A stretch of 64,000 bases of DNA from an uncultured Prevotella sp. GTDB taxonomy: Bacteria > Bacteroidota > Bacteroidia > Bacteroidales > Bacteroidaceae. Below the pieces are notes generated by a model. That model saw nothing but the letters and a program-made list of their open reading frames with translations, searched no databases and was not told where the DNA came from. The stretch covers positions 62,001-126,000 of the forward strand of contig OMXE01000004.1 of assembly GCA_900314935.1 (NCBI GenBank), read 5' to 3'. Positions 48,601 through 57,966 of this stretch are shown here, piece after piece. The translations under genes and the position numbers were made by a program. Each line of letters begins with the position of its first letter. The first letter of the stretch is position 1.

Positions 48601-48688
48601 CGGAAGATGAGGGATTCAAACCCCCGATACCCGGAAAGGGTATACCGGATTTCGAGTCCAGCGCATTCGGTCACTCTGCCAATCTTCC
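48601..48688 (-). tRNA. tRNA-Ser (anticodon CGA)
   Basis: On the minus strand the 88-nt sequence folds as a class II tRNA: acceptor GGAAGAT / ATCTTCC with discriminator G, D-arm GCAGAGTGACCGAATGC, anticodon loop CTCGAAA (CGA, reads UCG), a long variable arm (TACCC...GGGTA), and T-loop GGTTTGAATCC. CCA is not encoded. The serine identity follows from the variable arm and G73. A promoter lies upstream at 48740-48770. Confidence 0.95.
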
Positions 48689-48739
48689 GATTAAGTGAGC
48701 GCCAATGAGTTTACTCAATTGGCTTTTCTTTTGTCGGTG

Positions 48740-48770
48740 CAAAAGTAACACAATTTTCCGTCACCACCAA
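48740..48770 (-). promoter_or_regulatory. Promoter of tRNA-Ser
   Basis: On the minus strand TACTTTTG (plus 48740-48747) lies 20 nt downstream of TTG (plus 48768-48770). Confidence 0.65.
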
Positions 48771-48820
48771 ATAATTCGCACAAAAGTTTGTGCGCTTCTC
48801 GCCCCTGAAGGGGCTATATG

Positions 48821-48943
48821 TTCGAGGAAGGAGGAAGGACGAAGGAGGAAGGAGATATGATATCAAGAACAAGTACTTTGATATATGAATACATTATCTT
48901 TGTACTATTCTCCTTCCTCCTTCGTCCTTCCTCCTTCCTCGAA
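48821..48943. repeat. Long hairpin element, copy 3
   Basis: The arms 48821-48855 and 48909-48943 are 35 nt perfect inverted repeats of GAGGAAGGAGGAAGG type. The 53-nt loop in reverse complement (ATAGTACAAAGATAATG...CTTGTTCTTGATATC) aligns with the 42.5-kb loop. A GCCCTCATTGAGGGC hairpin (48947-48961) lies between the element and the YigZ-type gene, as in copy 2. Confidence 0.85.
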
Positions 48944-48972
48944 CTGCCCTCATTGAGGGCATGGTCGGTCTC

Positions 48973-49548
48973 TTACAAAATCTTCGACAGTTTCGACCTG
49001 AGTTCGTCTGCCAACGACTTACGAATGGCCAGTTTGATGGAGCAGGTATTGTCGAACTGCTGTTCCACGATACGCGGATTCATATCCTTCACTATACGCA
49101 TCACCTGGTTCATCATCGGGTAAGAGAAATGATACTCCACGATCTCCTCCACCTGTCGGGTGATGATCTCTGCATGATCAATGGCATCAGCTGCTGCTGC
49201 CTTATATGCCACAATCAGTCCGCTGGTACCCAGGTTCACACCCCCGTAATAACGCACCACGACAATCAGGATATCCGTAAGCTCATTCGAGTTGATCTGT
49301 CCTAAGATGGGCTTTCCTGCCGTGCTACTGGGTTCACCATCGTCGTTAGCCCGGAACTCCAACCTATCGGCCCCAAGCATGTAGGCATAGCACACATGAC
49401 GGGCATCAAAATATTTCTTCCTGTACTCAGTGATGATTTCCTTGACCTGGGAAACATCGGTTACAGGATGTGCAAAAGCGAGGAACTTACTACGCTTTTC
49501 GGTGTAGTAGCCCTCGCTGATGGTTTTGATGGTTTTGAATTCGTCCAT
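48973..49548 (-). CDS. YigZ/IMPACT family protein
   Basis: This 191-aa protein matches the UPF0029/IMPACT family: TEKRSKFLAFAHPV (about 16-29), DARHVCYAYMLG (about 48-59), NDDGEPSSTAGKPIL (about 67-81) and VVRYYGGVNLGTSGL (about 96-110). The family is linked to translation control (the eukaryotic IMPACT binds GCN1); the bacterial role is unproven. Confidence 0.9.
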   Translation of the reverse strand: MDEFKTIKTISEGYYTEKRSKFLAFAHPVTDVSQVKEIITEYRKKYFDARHVCYAYMLGADRLEFRANDDGEPSSTAGKPILGQINSNELTDILIVVVRYYGGVNLGTSGLIVAYKAAAADAIDHAEIITRQVEEIVEYHFSYPMMNQVMRIVKDMNPRIVEQQFDNTCSIKLAIRKSLADELRSKLSKIL

Positions 49549-49605
49549 TAGATGGTAGACTGGGCTTAATGGGCTTAATAGGCTTGATGGGCCTGATAGT
49601 TTCCC

Positions 49606-50853
49606 CTATGAGAGCTTGTGGATCACCAGGCCGGAACGGAGCTTCGGCTCAAACCATGTGGCCTTCGGCGGCATGATCTTACCGCTGTCGGCAATATCCA
49701 TGATCTGCTGCATGCTGACTGGATAAAGGGCAAGGGCGGTACGCATCTCACCACTGTCAACGCGGCGCTTCAGCTCACCCAGTCCGCGGAGTCCGCCCAC
49801 GAAGTCGATACGGTTGCTGGAACGGAGGTCCTTGATATCCAGAATCTCATCGAGGATAAGACGACTGGAGATATCCACGTCGAGCACGCCGATGGGATCG
49901 TCATTATTGTAGGTTCCTTCTTTGGCCACCAGACTGTACCACTCACCGTCGAGATACAAGGAGAACTCATGCAGCTTGGCGGGTTTGTAGATCTCACTAC
50001 CCTTCTTCTCCACGATAAAATTCTTTTTCAGGGCCTCGATGAATTCGGCAGAACTCATTCCGTTCAGGTCCTTGATCACGCGGTTATAGTCGAGAATGGT
50101 GAGCTGACTGGCCTGGAAGCATACAGCCATGAAGAAGTTATACTCTTCATCACCCTTATGATTCGGATTCTGCTTCTGCTTCTCAGCACCTACGAGGGCG
50201 GCGGCAGCAGAGCGGTGATGACCGTCGGCAATGTACAGAGAAGGCATCTTGGCGAATTCATCGGTGATGGTGTCAATATCCTGCTGGTCGGAAATCACCC
50301 AGAACTGATGACGGAAGCCATCAACAGGAGCAATGAAATCATACTCTGGTTCTGTGGCTGCATAGCGCATGATCAGACTGTTGAGTACGCTGTTGTCGGG
50401 ATAGGCAAAGAACACCGGCTCGATATTCGCATTGTTGATGCGCACATGCTTCATACGGTCTTCCTCCTTGTCGCGACGAGTCAGCTCGTGCTTCTTGATG
50501 TTTCCTTTCTGGTAATCATCAGTATGGGCACACACCACGAGTCCGTACTGTGTCTTCCCATTCATGGTCTGTGCATATATATAATAATGTTCGCACTCGT
50601 CTTGAACCAGCCAACCTTTGTCCTGGAACTTCTTGAAGTTCTCGGCAGCCTTCTCGTATACTTTAGGATCATACTCAGATGTGCCTACAGGGAAATCAAT
50701 CTCGGGTTTGATAATGTGGTAGAGACTCATCTCATTGTCGCCAGCCTCTGCCCTCGCCTCTTCGCTGTCAAGAACGTCGTAAGGACGACTTTCCACTTTC
50801 TCCACCAACTCTTTCGGTGGACGGATACCTTTAAACGGTTTAATGATTGCCAT
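49606..50853 (-). CDS. DUF1015 family protein
   Basis: This 415-aa protein has the DUF1015 signature IKPFKGIRPP at the start, RPYDVL (about 23-28) and YIADGHHRSAAA (about 206-217). In Bacteroidetes and many other bacteria it is encoded next to serA and serC, which suggests a role in serine metabolism, but its activity is unknown. Here the link to serA is interrupted by the plus-strand GH5 gene. Confidence 0.85.
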   Translation of the reverse strand: MAIIKPFKGIRPPKELVEKVESRPYDVLDSEEARAEAGDNEMSLYHIIKPEIDFPVGTSEYDPKVYEKAAENFKKFQDKGWLVQDECEHYYIYAQTMNGKTQYGLVVCAHTDDYQKGNIKKHELTRRDKEEDRMKHVRINNANIEPVFFAYPDNSVLNSLIMRYAATEPEYDFIAPVDGFRHQFWVISDQQDIDTITDEFAKMPSLYIADGHHRSAAAALVGAEKQKQNPNHKGDEEYNFFMAVCFQASQLTILDYNRVIKDLNGMSSAEFIEALKKNFIVEKKGSEIYKPAKLHEFSLYLDGEWYSLVAKEGTYNNDDPIGVLDVDISSRLILDEILDIKDLRSSNRIDFVGGLRGLGELKRRVDSGEMRTALALYPVSMQQIMDIADSGKIMPPKATWFEPKLRSGLVIHKLS

Positions 50854-50939
50854 AATATAATAATGTATTAAAAACTGGCTGCAAAAATACGCAAAAAATA
50901 CGAAATCTCAAAATGTTATGAAAGACATTTCCATTTTTG

Positions 50940-50971
50940 TTTGGTTAGTTCGGGAAAACACACTATTTTTG
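50940..50971 (+). promoter_or_regulatory. Promoter of the GH5 gene
   Basis: TTTG at 50940-50943 and TATTTTTG at 50964-50971 with exactly 20 nt between; the ATG follows 25 nt later. Confidence 0.7.
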
Positions 50972-50996
50972 CAACAGATAACTAACAATTAACAAT

Positions 50997-52706
50997 ATGA
51001 ATAAGTATTTTACCATATTATTCAGCGTGTTCCTAATGACTGGCATTCAGGTTAAAGGACAAGATTTTGAGTCGGCTACCAATGCCGTCAAAAACATGGG
51101 TGTCGGCTGGAACATGGGTAATACCCTTGATGCCAACAACGGCTCGATACAAGGTCTGGATTCCGAGACCTATTGGGGACAGCCCGTCACAAGACCGGAA
51201 CTGATGAAGATGATGAAGGATGCAGGGTTCGGAGCTATCCGTGTACCTGTTACCTGGTTTAACCACATGGACAGCAGCAATAAGGTGGATGAGGCATGGA
51301 TGCGACGTGTACACGAAGTTGTTGACTATGTCATCGACCAAGGACTGTATTGTATCCTCAATGTTCATCATGACACAGGAAACGGCGACAGTCATTGGCT
51401 GCACGCCAGTATGTCGGTGTATAACAGTCAGAAAGACCGCTACGAATCACTCTGGAAACAGATTGCTGAGGAGTTTAAGGATTACAGTGAGAAACTACTC
51501 TTTGAGAGCTATAACGAGATGCTCGACAAGTATAACTCATGGTGCTTTGCCACCTTCAACACGCAGTCGCGTTATATCGCCAGTGATGCTACTGATGCCT
51601 ACGAGGCCATCAACAGCTTTGCGCAGAGCTTTGTGAATGTGGTACGTGCCACAGGTGGGAACAATGCCAAACGTAACCTGATTGTCAACACCTATGGTGC
51701 CTGCAATGGCTATGGTACTTGGAACAATCACCTGAAAGACCCGCTGAAGGAGATGAAGTACCCTGATGACACCACCGCTGGACACATTGCATTCCAGGTG
51801 CATGCCTACCCCTCGATTGTCAACACGAACAACGGTCAGATTACAAACCGTTCCATGAACGAGATCAAGAGCGAGATTGACGATATGGTGAGCGCCCTTA
51901 AGACTCACCTGGTGGCCAAAGGCGGGCCTGTAATCATCGGCGAATGGGGCACCAGTAATGTGGATAATGCCGAAACCGACTACGATGCACGCCGTGAGCT
52001 GATGTTCCAGTTCTGTAACTATTTTGTACAGAAGTGCAAGGAAAACGATATGGCCACATTCTACTGGATGGGACTATCAGATGGTATAGCACGTTCCTTC
52101 CCTGCATTCACGCAACCCGATCTGGCCTTGACTATTCTTCAGACCTATCACGGAAGTAGTTTCAATCCCGTTTTGCCTGATGCCGCCAATTACGGTATTG
52201 CATGTACTGTTGAGTTTACCAAACAGTGGGGAGAGTTATATCTCTATAATGGTAAGAGTTTCACCTCATCCGATTACAAGAACATCATTCTCGAACTTGA
52301 GAATGCTCCTGCTGCTGATTTATTACAGTGGAAAGTATATAGCTCAAAATATCCCAATGGCTATACCAGTAATGTTACTTCAGCCGTCAATACATTGACC
52401 TTTGCTGCCAGTATGGGTGAGATACAGAAGATTACCTTGCAGTGCAAGCAAAACAATGGTACTGTGAGAGTAAACAGCGTGAAGCTTACGAGAAAGAGTG
52501 ATGGCAAGGAGATCATCAGTAATCCAAGCGTAGCATGGAACTGTACCATCAGTGATCTCGATGTTTATTCTACAGGCATCAACCGTGTTACTACGGATCC
52601 TGTTAAGAACAGTGGTTACATCTACGACCTGACTGGCCGTCGTCTCCTGCAACGACCTCAGAAAGGTATCTATATCCAGAATGGAAAGAAGTACATCATC
52701 AAATAA
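50997..52706 (+). CDS. Secreted GH5 endoglucanase-like enzyme
   Basis: This 569-aa glycoside hydrolase has a signal peptide (residues 1-21). The GH5 barrel spans about 25-385: GWNMGNTLD (37-45), AIRVPVTW (80-87), NVHHD (122-126), acid/base Glu174 in FESYNEM, HAYP (269-272) and nucleophile Glu316 in IIGEWGT. A beta-sandwich, CBM-like part (about 400-540) and the tail YIYDLTGRRLLQRPQKGIY follow. It likely cuts beta-1,4-glucan or a related plant polysaccharide outside the cytoplasm. It stands alone with its own promoter and a shared terminator, on the opposite strand inside the serine gene group. Confidence 0.9.
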   Translation: MNKYFTILFSVFLMTGIQVKGQDFESATNAVKNMGVGWNMGNTLDANNGSIQGLDSETYWGQPVTRPELMKMMKDAGFGAIRVPVTWFNHMDSSNKVDEAWMRRVHEVVDYVIDQGLYCILNVHHDTGNGDSHWLHASMSVYNSQKDRYESLWKQIAEEFKDYSEKLLFESYNEMLDKYNSWCFATFNTQSRYIASDATDAYEAINSFAQSFVNVVRATGGNNAKRNLIVNTYGACNGYGTWNNHLKDPLKEMKYPDDTTAGHIAFQVHAYPSIVNTNNGQITNRSMNEIKSEIDDMVSALKTHLVAKGGPVIIGEWGTSNVDNAETDYDARRELMFQFCNYFVQKCKENDMATFYWMGLSDGIARSFPAFTQPDLALTILQTYHGSSFNPVLPDAANYGIACTVEFTKQWGELYLYNGKSFTSSDYKNIILELENAPAADLLQWKVYSSKYPNGYTSNVTSAVNTLTFAASMGEIQKITLQCKQNNGTVRVNSVKLTRKSDGKEIISNPSVAWNCTISDLDVYSTGINRVTTDPVKNSGYIYDLTGRRLLQRPQKGIYIQNGKKYIIK

Positions 52707-52711
52707 CAAAG

Positions 52712-52742
52712 AAGAGCCTGACACATCACATGTCAGGCTCTT
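52712..52742. terminator. Bidirectional terminator between GH5 gene and serA
   Basis: AAGAGCCTGACA (52712-52723) and its perfect reverse complement (52731-52742) flank CATCACA, with T-rich or A-rich flanks on both sides. Confidence 0.85.
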
Positions 52743-52765
52743 ATTTATCAATACTATACGATATA

Positions 52766-53683
52766 TTACTTGTTCACCTGGAATTTCGTATCTCCATCCT
52801 TGAAGAAGGCATTGATCTGCTTGGCGGCAGCAATACCAGCATTGATGTTTGCCTCTGCGGTCTGAGCACCCATCTTCTTCGGGGTTGAGAAGTAACGACC
52901 TTCGAACTTTGCGAACTCATCGTTTGCATCGGGCATGATGTCGGTGACGAACTTCAGGTCCTCACGCTCACCCATCAGCTTAATCAGCTCAGGCTCGTTG
53001 ATCACTTCCTTGCGAGCAGTGTTCACCAGGATACCACCCTTCTTCATCTTACCTACGAGAGCGTAGTTGATGCTCTGCTTGGTCTCGGGAGTAGCAGGGA
53101 TATGGAGTGAAACTACATCACAGGTCTCGAAGAGTGCGTCCTGATTTGCCACAGCGTGTACGCCAGCCTTCTCAATGACCTCTGCAGGACAGTAGGCGTC
53201 GAAAGCATAAACATCCATACCAAAGCCCTTGGCGATGCGTGCCACGTTACGACCTACATTACCGAATGCCAGGATACCCAACTTCTTACCGAGCAGCTCA
53301 GAACCGCTCTTACCGTTGTAGAAACCACGTACAGCCATCACCAGCAGACCGAATACCAACTCGGCCACGGCATTGGCGTTCTGACCGGGAGTGTTCTCGG
53401 CTACTACGTTATGTGCGGTAGCAGCGGCCAGGTCGATGTTATCGTAACCAGCACCGGCACGTACAACAATCTTCAACTGCTTGGCAGCATCCAGCACCTC
53501 TGCATCTACCTTATCCGAACGGATAATCATGGCGTCAGCATCCTTCACTGCATCCAACAGCTGAGCCTTCTCAGTATATTTCTCGAGCAGCACCAGCTCA
53601 TTGCCTGCTGCCTCTACTTCCTTGCGAATGCCCTCAACAGCGGCACTTGCAAATGGTTTCTCTGTTGCAACTAATACTTTCAT
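52766..53683 (-). CDS. serA: D-3-phosphoglycerate dehydrogenase
   Basis: From the ATG at 53683 (MKVLVATEKPFAS) this is a 305-aa NAD-dependent dehydrogenase without the regulatory ACT domain. GILAFGNVGRNVARIA (about 141-156) is the NAD site, LVNTARKEVINE carries the catalytic Arg/Glu region and TPKKMGAQTAEA (about 268-279) occupies the place of the usual PHxGAxT motif, so Lys stands where most relatives have His. It makes phosphohydroxypyruvate for serine synthesis. A longer start (53710) would lie inside an inverted repeat. Confidence 0.88.
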   Translation of the reverse strand: MKVLVATEKPFASAAVEGIRKEVEAAGNELVLLEKYTEKAQLLDAVKDADAMIIRSDKVDAEVLDAAKQLKIVVRAGAGYDNIDLAAATAHNVVAENTPGQNANAVAELVFGLLVMAVRGFYNGKSGSELLGKKLGILAFGNVGRNVARIAKGFGMDVYAFDAYCPAEVIEKAGVHAVANQDALFETCDVVSLHIPATPETKQSINYALVGKMKKGGILVNTARKEVINEPELIKLMGEREDLKFVTDIMPDANDEFAKFEGRYFSTPKKMGAQTAEANINAGIAAAKQINAFFKDGDTKFQVNK

Positions 53684-53691
53684 TTTCTTTG

Positions 53692-53810
53692 AACTTTGAA
53701 CATTGAACATTGAACTTTATGATTACTCATAGCTTTGAAAATGAGATTTGAACCCTGAACTCATGAAGCATATCATAAAGTTCAAAGTTCAAACCTCAAT
53801 GTTCAAAGTT
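53692..53810. repeat. Long inverted repeat between serA and serC
   Basis: Left arm 53692-53723 (AACTTTGAACATTGAACATTG...TATGAT) pairs with right arm 53772-53810 with one 7-nt insertion. Loop about 48 nt. The left arm resembles part of the promoter modules at 20.7 and 25.3 kb (CTTTGAACTTTGAGCATTGAAC). Confidence 0.75.
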
Positions 53811-54876
53811 AGTGTTTTGCCTCGAACTCCTTCATGCAAGCCACGAGTGCGTTGCAGCCCTCGATGGTCTGAGCGTTGTAGCAAGATGCACGGAAACCAC
53901 CTACTGAACGGTGACCCTTCACACCAACCATACCCTGTGATACAGCGAAGTCGAGGAAGTCCTTCTCGAGTTCCTTGTACTCAGGAGCCATTACGAAGCA
54001 GAGGTTCATCAGTGAACGGTCCTCTTCCTTGGCTGTACCCACGAACATCTTGTTGCGGTCGATCTCGCCATAGACGATCTCAGCACGCTGGTGAGCCAGC
54101 TTATCCATAGCCTCTACACCACCCTGCTTCTTGATCCAACGCAGGTTCTCAAGAGCAGAATAGATAGGAACAACTGGAGGAGTATTGAACATTGAACCCT
54201 TATCAACATGTGTACGATAGTCGAGCATGGTAGGAATCTCACGGGGAGCCTTGCCCAGTGCATCGTCCTTCACAATCACGATGGTAACACCAGCCATGGC
54301 CAGGTTCTTCTGGGCACCAGCATAGATGGCATCATACTTAGCCACGTCGATAGGACGACTGAAGATATCTGATGACATATCAGCAATCAGGCGAACGGGA
54401 ACATCCAGATCCTTGCGGATTTCAGTACCGTAGATCGTGTTGTTGGTAGTGATGTGCAGATAGTCAGCATCAGCAGGTACCGACCAGTCCTTCGGAATGA
54501 AAGTATAGTTGGCGTCAGCTGAAGAAGCCACCTCTACTACCTCACCAAACAACTTAGCTTCCTTCATGGCTTTCTTTGCCCAAACACCGGTGTTCAGGTA
54601 AGCAGCCTTCTTGATCAGGAAGTTGTAAGGAATCATACAGAACTCGAGTGATGCACCACCACCGAGGAAGATCACGGAGTAACCCTCAGGGATGCTAAGC
54701 AGCTCTTTAACGAGAGCCACAGCCTCGTCAACAACGGGCTGGAAATCTTTTGCACGGTGGCTGATCTCCATCAGAGAGAGACCAGAGCCATTGAAATCAA
54801 GACACTGTTTTGCCGTATTTTCAATCACTTCGCGGGGAAGCATTGAGGGACCAGCATTAAAGTTGTACTTCTTCAT
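53809..54876 (-). CDS. serC: Phosphoserine aminotransferase
   Basis: This 355-aa PLP enzyme begins [13 protein letters not shown], typical of SerC. GGGASLEF (about 75-82) binds the cofactor phosphate and AGAQKNLA (about 191-198) holds the PLP lysine. It converts phosphohydroxypyruvate to phosphoserine, the step after SerA, and also acts in pyridoxine synthesis. It lies upstream of serA on the same strand. Confidence 0.95.
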   Translation of the reverse strand: MKKYNFNAGPSMLPREVIENTAKQCLDFNGSGLSLMEISHRAKDFQPVVDEAVALVKELLSIPEGYSVIFLGGGASLEFCMIPYNFLIKKAAYLNTGVWAKKAMKEAKLFGEVVEVASSADANYTFIPKDWSVPADADYLHITTNNTIYGTEIRKDLDVPVRLIADMSSDIFSRPIDVAKYDAIYAGAQKNLAMAGVTIVIVKDDALGKAPREIPTMLDYRTHVDKGSMFNTPPVVPIYSALENLRWIKKQGGVEAMDKLAHQRAEIVYGEIDRNKMFVGTAKEEDRSLMNLCFVMAPEYKELEKDFLDFAVSQGMVGVKGHRSVGGFRASCYNAQTIEGCNALVACMKEFEAKH

Positions 54877-55038
54877 TTGATTGCTTCTAATTTGATTGCT
54901 TGTTTATATGATTTATTATTTGGCCGCGAAATTACACATTTTGTATGAAATAGCCAAATTATTTGACTTAAATTACATAAAATCTTTGTTTGGCATTACA
55001 AATTGTCAAGTTGACATATCAAAAGGCGATACTTGTTG

Positions 55039-56352
55039 CTATTTGACGGATTCAACTATTGTTTTGATGCCTTTAATCTTCTCTCCTCTCGTTAATGCTA
55101 ACACTGTGTTCAGTTTCTCACGAACGATGGCCACATACGAATACCGTTCCTTGACATCGATCTTACCGATATCATCTACAGTAATGCCGCCTTTCTTGCA
55201 GAGGAAGCCCACAATGTCGCCTTTAGAGATCTTATCCTTCTTCCCTTTCCCGATATAAAGGGTTGTCATTCTGGGCTGTGCTGGTGCAGGAAGCTGTTGC
55301 GGCAAGGGATAGTCGGCCTGCTCTTCTTCCACGTACGAAGGAATGCTCTCACCAGGACCAAGCACAAAGAAGGTTCGTCCTTCCTTATCCCAACGGGCGG
55401 TTCGTCCTACGCGATGCACATAGGCGTCTTCTGTCTCGGGCAGATGATAATGGATGATATTCTCTATGTCGGGGATATCTAGACCGCGCGAAGCCAGGTC
55501 GGTACATACAAGTACGTTGGCCGATCCGTTACTGAACTTATACAACGCATCTTCGCGCATCTTCTGGTCGAGTCCGCCATGGAACATACTGATGGCGAAA
55601 CCCTGTTGGCGCAGATAGTCGGCTGCCCGTTCCACGCTCTCCCTGTAGTTCAGGAACACCACACTGCTCTTCTCTCCGATATGTCTGAGCAGCTTACTCA
55701 CTGTTTCGAGCTTATCCTTATCCGGACTCTTTACCTTATATATATTTACGCGCGATGAAATCTGACCGGTTTCATCGATGTAATTGATACGTTTCGTCTT
55801 TCCGAGATTCACGAATTGCGGTATCTCTTCAGCATCGGTTGCCGACAGCAGGATATGACGAATATCCTGAGGGAGCTTCGATATCACCTCACTCATCTCA
55901 TCACGGAAACCCATGGCGAGACATTTGTCGAATTCATCGATGACCAGCCATTGCACATCGTTCACGGGAAAGTTCTCCTTGGTGAGATGATCATTCAATC
56001 GACCAGGGGTGGCGAAAACAATCTGCGGCTTCACCTCACGGATTCGTCTGTGCTCATCCATCGTGGGACGTCCACCATAGAGCGCCATGGTACGCAAGCC
56101 GCTACCCAGGTCCTTCAAGACACCAGCCGACTGCAGTGCGAGCTCTCTGCCAGGTACGAGGACAATGGCTTGAACGCCATCCTGCGCAGGATCGATGCGC
56201 TCCACCAGCGGGAGCAGATACGCCAATGTCTTACCGCTACCAGTCGGAGAAAGGACCACGATATCCCGATCAGTATGCAGCACCGCATCAGAAGTGTCGA
56301 GCTGCATCTGACTCAACGATTCCACACCAAGTCTTCCAAGAACCTTATCCAT
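55039..56352 (-). CDS. DbpA-like DEAD-box RNA helicase
   Basis: From the ATG at 56352 (MDKVLGRLGVESLSQMQ) this is a 437-aa superfamily 2 helicase. Motif I is SPTGSGKT (about 38-45), motif II is VIDEFD in place of DEAD, motif III SAT, motif V TDLASRGLDIPD and motif VI HRVGRTAR. A C-terminal region (about 360-437, KISKGDIVGFLCKKGGI...) resembles the RNA-binding domain of DbpA, which acts in 50S assembly. An upstream in-frame start overlaps the cinA stop and is not used. Confidence 0.88.
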   Translation of the reverse strand: MDKVLGRLGVESLSQMQLDTSDAVLHTDRDIVVLSPTGSGKTLAYLLPLVERIDPAQDGVQAIVLVPGRELALQSAGVLKDLGSGLRTMALYGGRPTMDEHRRIREVKPQIVFATPGRLNDHLTKENFPVNDVQWLVIDEFDKCLAMGFRDEMSEVISKLPQDIRHILLSATDAEEIPQFVNLGKTKRINYIDETGQISSRVNIYKVKSPDKDKLETVSKLLRHIGEKSSVVFLNYRESVERAADYLRQQGFAISMFHGGLDQKMREDALYKFSNGSANVLVCTDLASRGLDIPDIENIIHYHLPETEDAYVHRVGRTARWDKEGRTFFVLGPGESIPSYVEEEQADYPLPQQLPAPAQPRMTTLYIGKGKKDKISKGDIVGFLCKKGGITVDDIGKIDVKERYSYVAIVREKLNTVLALTRGEKIKGIKTIVESVK

Positions 56353-56356
56353 ACGA

Positions 56357-56869
56357 TTAACCCTCTTCCTCCACCATAGGCACATGCTCGTTCAGGAAGT
56401 CGTAGAACATCTGCATAGCCTTTTTGGTGGCATGCTCCAAGTTCTTGTCACGACCGTCATCCTCTTCGAGCTTAAATGTAACGATTTCATCGGGTGTTCC
56501 GCAGGCCAGCCAAATCGTTCCCACGGGAATATCCTTCGTTCCTCCGCCAGGTCCGGCATATCCTGTTGCCGATACGGCAAAGTCAACATCCAGTATATGA
56601 CAGGCGCCTTTCACCATCTGACGGGCCACTTCCTCGCATACCGCCGTCTGTTCCTCAATAACCTGATGATCAACGTTCAGTAGTTTTTCCTTGATTTCAT
56701 CAGCATACGACACGATGCTACCCTTGAAATAGTTGGAGGCTCCGGGTGTGGAGATGATGGCCTCGGCAATACGACCGCCAGTACAACTCTCAGCAGTACC
56801 CACGCTCTTTCCTTTCTCGTAGAGCAACCTACTGATTTCACGACTGAGGATTCTGTTTTCTAATTCCAT
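56357..56869 (-). CDS. CinA C-terminal domain nicotinamide-nucleotide amidohydrolase
   Basis: This 170-aa stand-alone CinA domain has VGTAESCTGGRIAEAII (about 22-38) and SATGYAGPGGGTKDIPVGT (about 100-118). It hydrolyses nicotinamide mononucleotide to nicotinic acid mononucleotide (PncC activity). It ends 4 nt before the helicase start. Confidence 0.9.
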   Translation of the reverse strand: MELENRILSREISRLLYEKGKSVGTAESCTGGRIAEAIISTPGASNYFKGSIVSYADEIKEKLLNVDHQVIEEQTAVCEEVARQMVKGACHILDVDFAVSATGYAGPGGGTKDIPVGTIWLACGTPDEIVTFKLEEDDGRDKNLEHATKKAMQMFYDFLNEHVPMVEEEG

Positions 56870-56904
56870 ATTCTTTCTATTAGTGAGTAATGGTAAATTG
56901 ATTC

Positions 56905-57936
56905 TTACTTGAACGTAACCTTACTGAATGCAGGTTTATCGATAGAACAGAAGTCTTTGTCAGCATACTTAAAAAACGCCGTGATACCAATCATAGCGGC
57001 ATTGTCGGTTGTATAGCTGAACTTCGGGATGTATATCTTCCATCCGTAGCGTTTGGCATGATCGTGAAAAGCATTGCGAAGACCGTTGTTCGCTGAAACG
57101 CCACCTGCCACAGCCACATGTTTGATACCGGTCTGTTTCACAGCCAGCTTCAGTTTCTTCATCAGGATATCAACGATGGTGAACTCCAGACTGGCAGCCA
57201 GGTCTTCCTTATGGTGCTCCACGAAGTCGGGATCCTCCTTGATCCAATCTCGCAGGTTATACAGGAAACTGGTCTTCAAACCGCTGAAGCTATAGTCCAA
57301 ACCAGGGATATGCGGTTCAGAGAACTTATAGGCATGCGGATTCCCCTGTCGTGCCAGTTTATCGATGATCGGACCGCCGGGATAGCCTAATCCCATCACC
57401 TTCGAGCACTTGTCGATAGCCTCGCCCGCCGCATCATCGATGGTCTGTCCCAGCACCTCCATGTCGTTATAGGCATTCACCTTCACGATCTGCGAGTTAC
57501 CGCCGCTTACCAACAGACAGAGGAATGGCAATGGCGGAGCCGTCTGGTCATCCTCATGTTCCTTGATGAAATGCGCCAATACATGACCTTGCAGGTGGTT
57601 CACGTCGATCATGGGAATGTCCAGACTGCGAGCCAATCCTTTGGCAAAGCTCACACCAACCAGTAATGAGCCCATCAAACCCGGTCCGCGGGTAAAGGCA
57701 ATAGCCGTAAGCATCTCTTTGGTGATCCCTGCCCGTTTGATGGCCTGATCAACCACAGGCACCACATTCTGCTGATGGGCGCGTGACGCCAGTTCCGGTA
57801 CCACACCACCATAGGCTTCATGCACCGCCTGCGATGCTGTCACATTACTCAACAGCACGTCGTTCTTGAGTACTGCAGCCGATGTATCATCACAGCTGCT
57901 CTCAATGGCCAATATGTATATATCCTTATTTTCCAA
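56905..57936 (-). CDS. tsaD: tRNA N6-threonylcarbamoyladenosine transferase TsaD
   Basis: This 343-aa ASKHA-fold protein shows IESSCDDTSAAVL (about 11-23), HLQGHVLAHF with the metal-binding His pair (about 109-118), LVSGGNSQIV (about 138-147) and AVAGGVSANNGLR (about 275-287). It transfers threonylcarbamoyl to A37 of ANN-decoding tRNAs and is essential in most bacteria. Confidence 0.95.
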   Translation of the reverse strand: MENKDIYILAIESSCDDTSAAVLKNDVLLSNVTASQAVHEAYGGVVPELASRAHQQNVVPVVDQAIKRAGITKEMLTAIAFTRGPGLMGSLLVGVSFAKGLARSLDIPMIDVNHLQGHVLAHFIKEHEDDQTAPPLPFLCLLVSGGNSQIVKVNAYNDMEVLGQTIDDAAGEAIDKCSKVMGLGYPGGPIIDKLARQGNPHAYKFSEPHIPGLDYSFSGLKTSFLYNLRDWIKEDPDFVEHHKEDLAASLEFTIVDILMKKLKLAVKQTGIKHVAVAGGVSANNGLRNAFHDHAKRYGWKIYIPKFSYTTDNAAMIGITAFFKYADKDFCSIDKPAFSKVTFK

Positions 57937-57966
57937 TTTTCAATTCTTCAATTCTTCAATTCTTAA

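Noticed and set aside
49618..50871. 417-codon plus-strand frame opposite the DUF1015 gene
   Set aside because: Full-length mirror of a recognised family gene; no domain seen.
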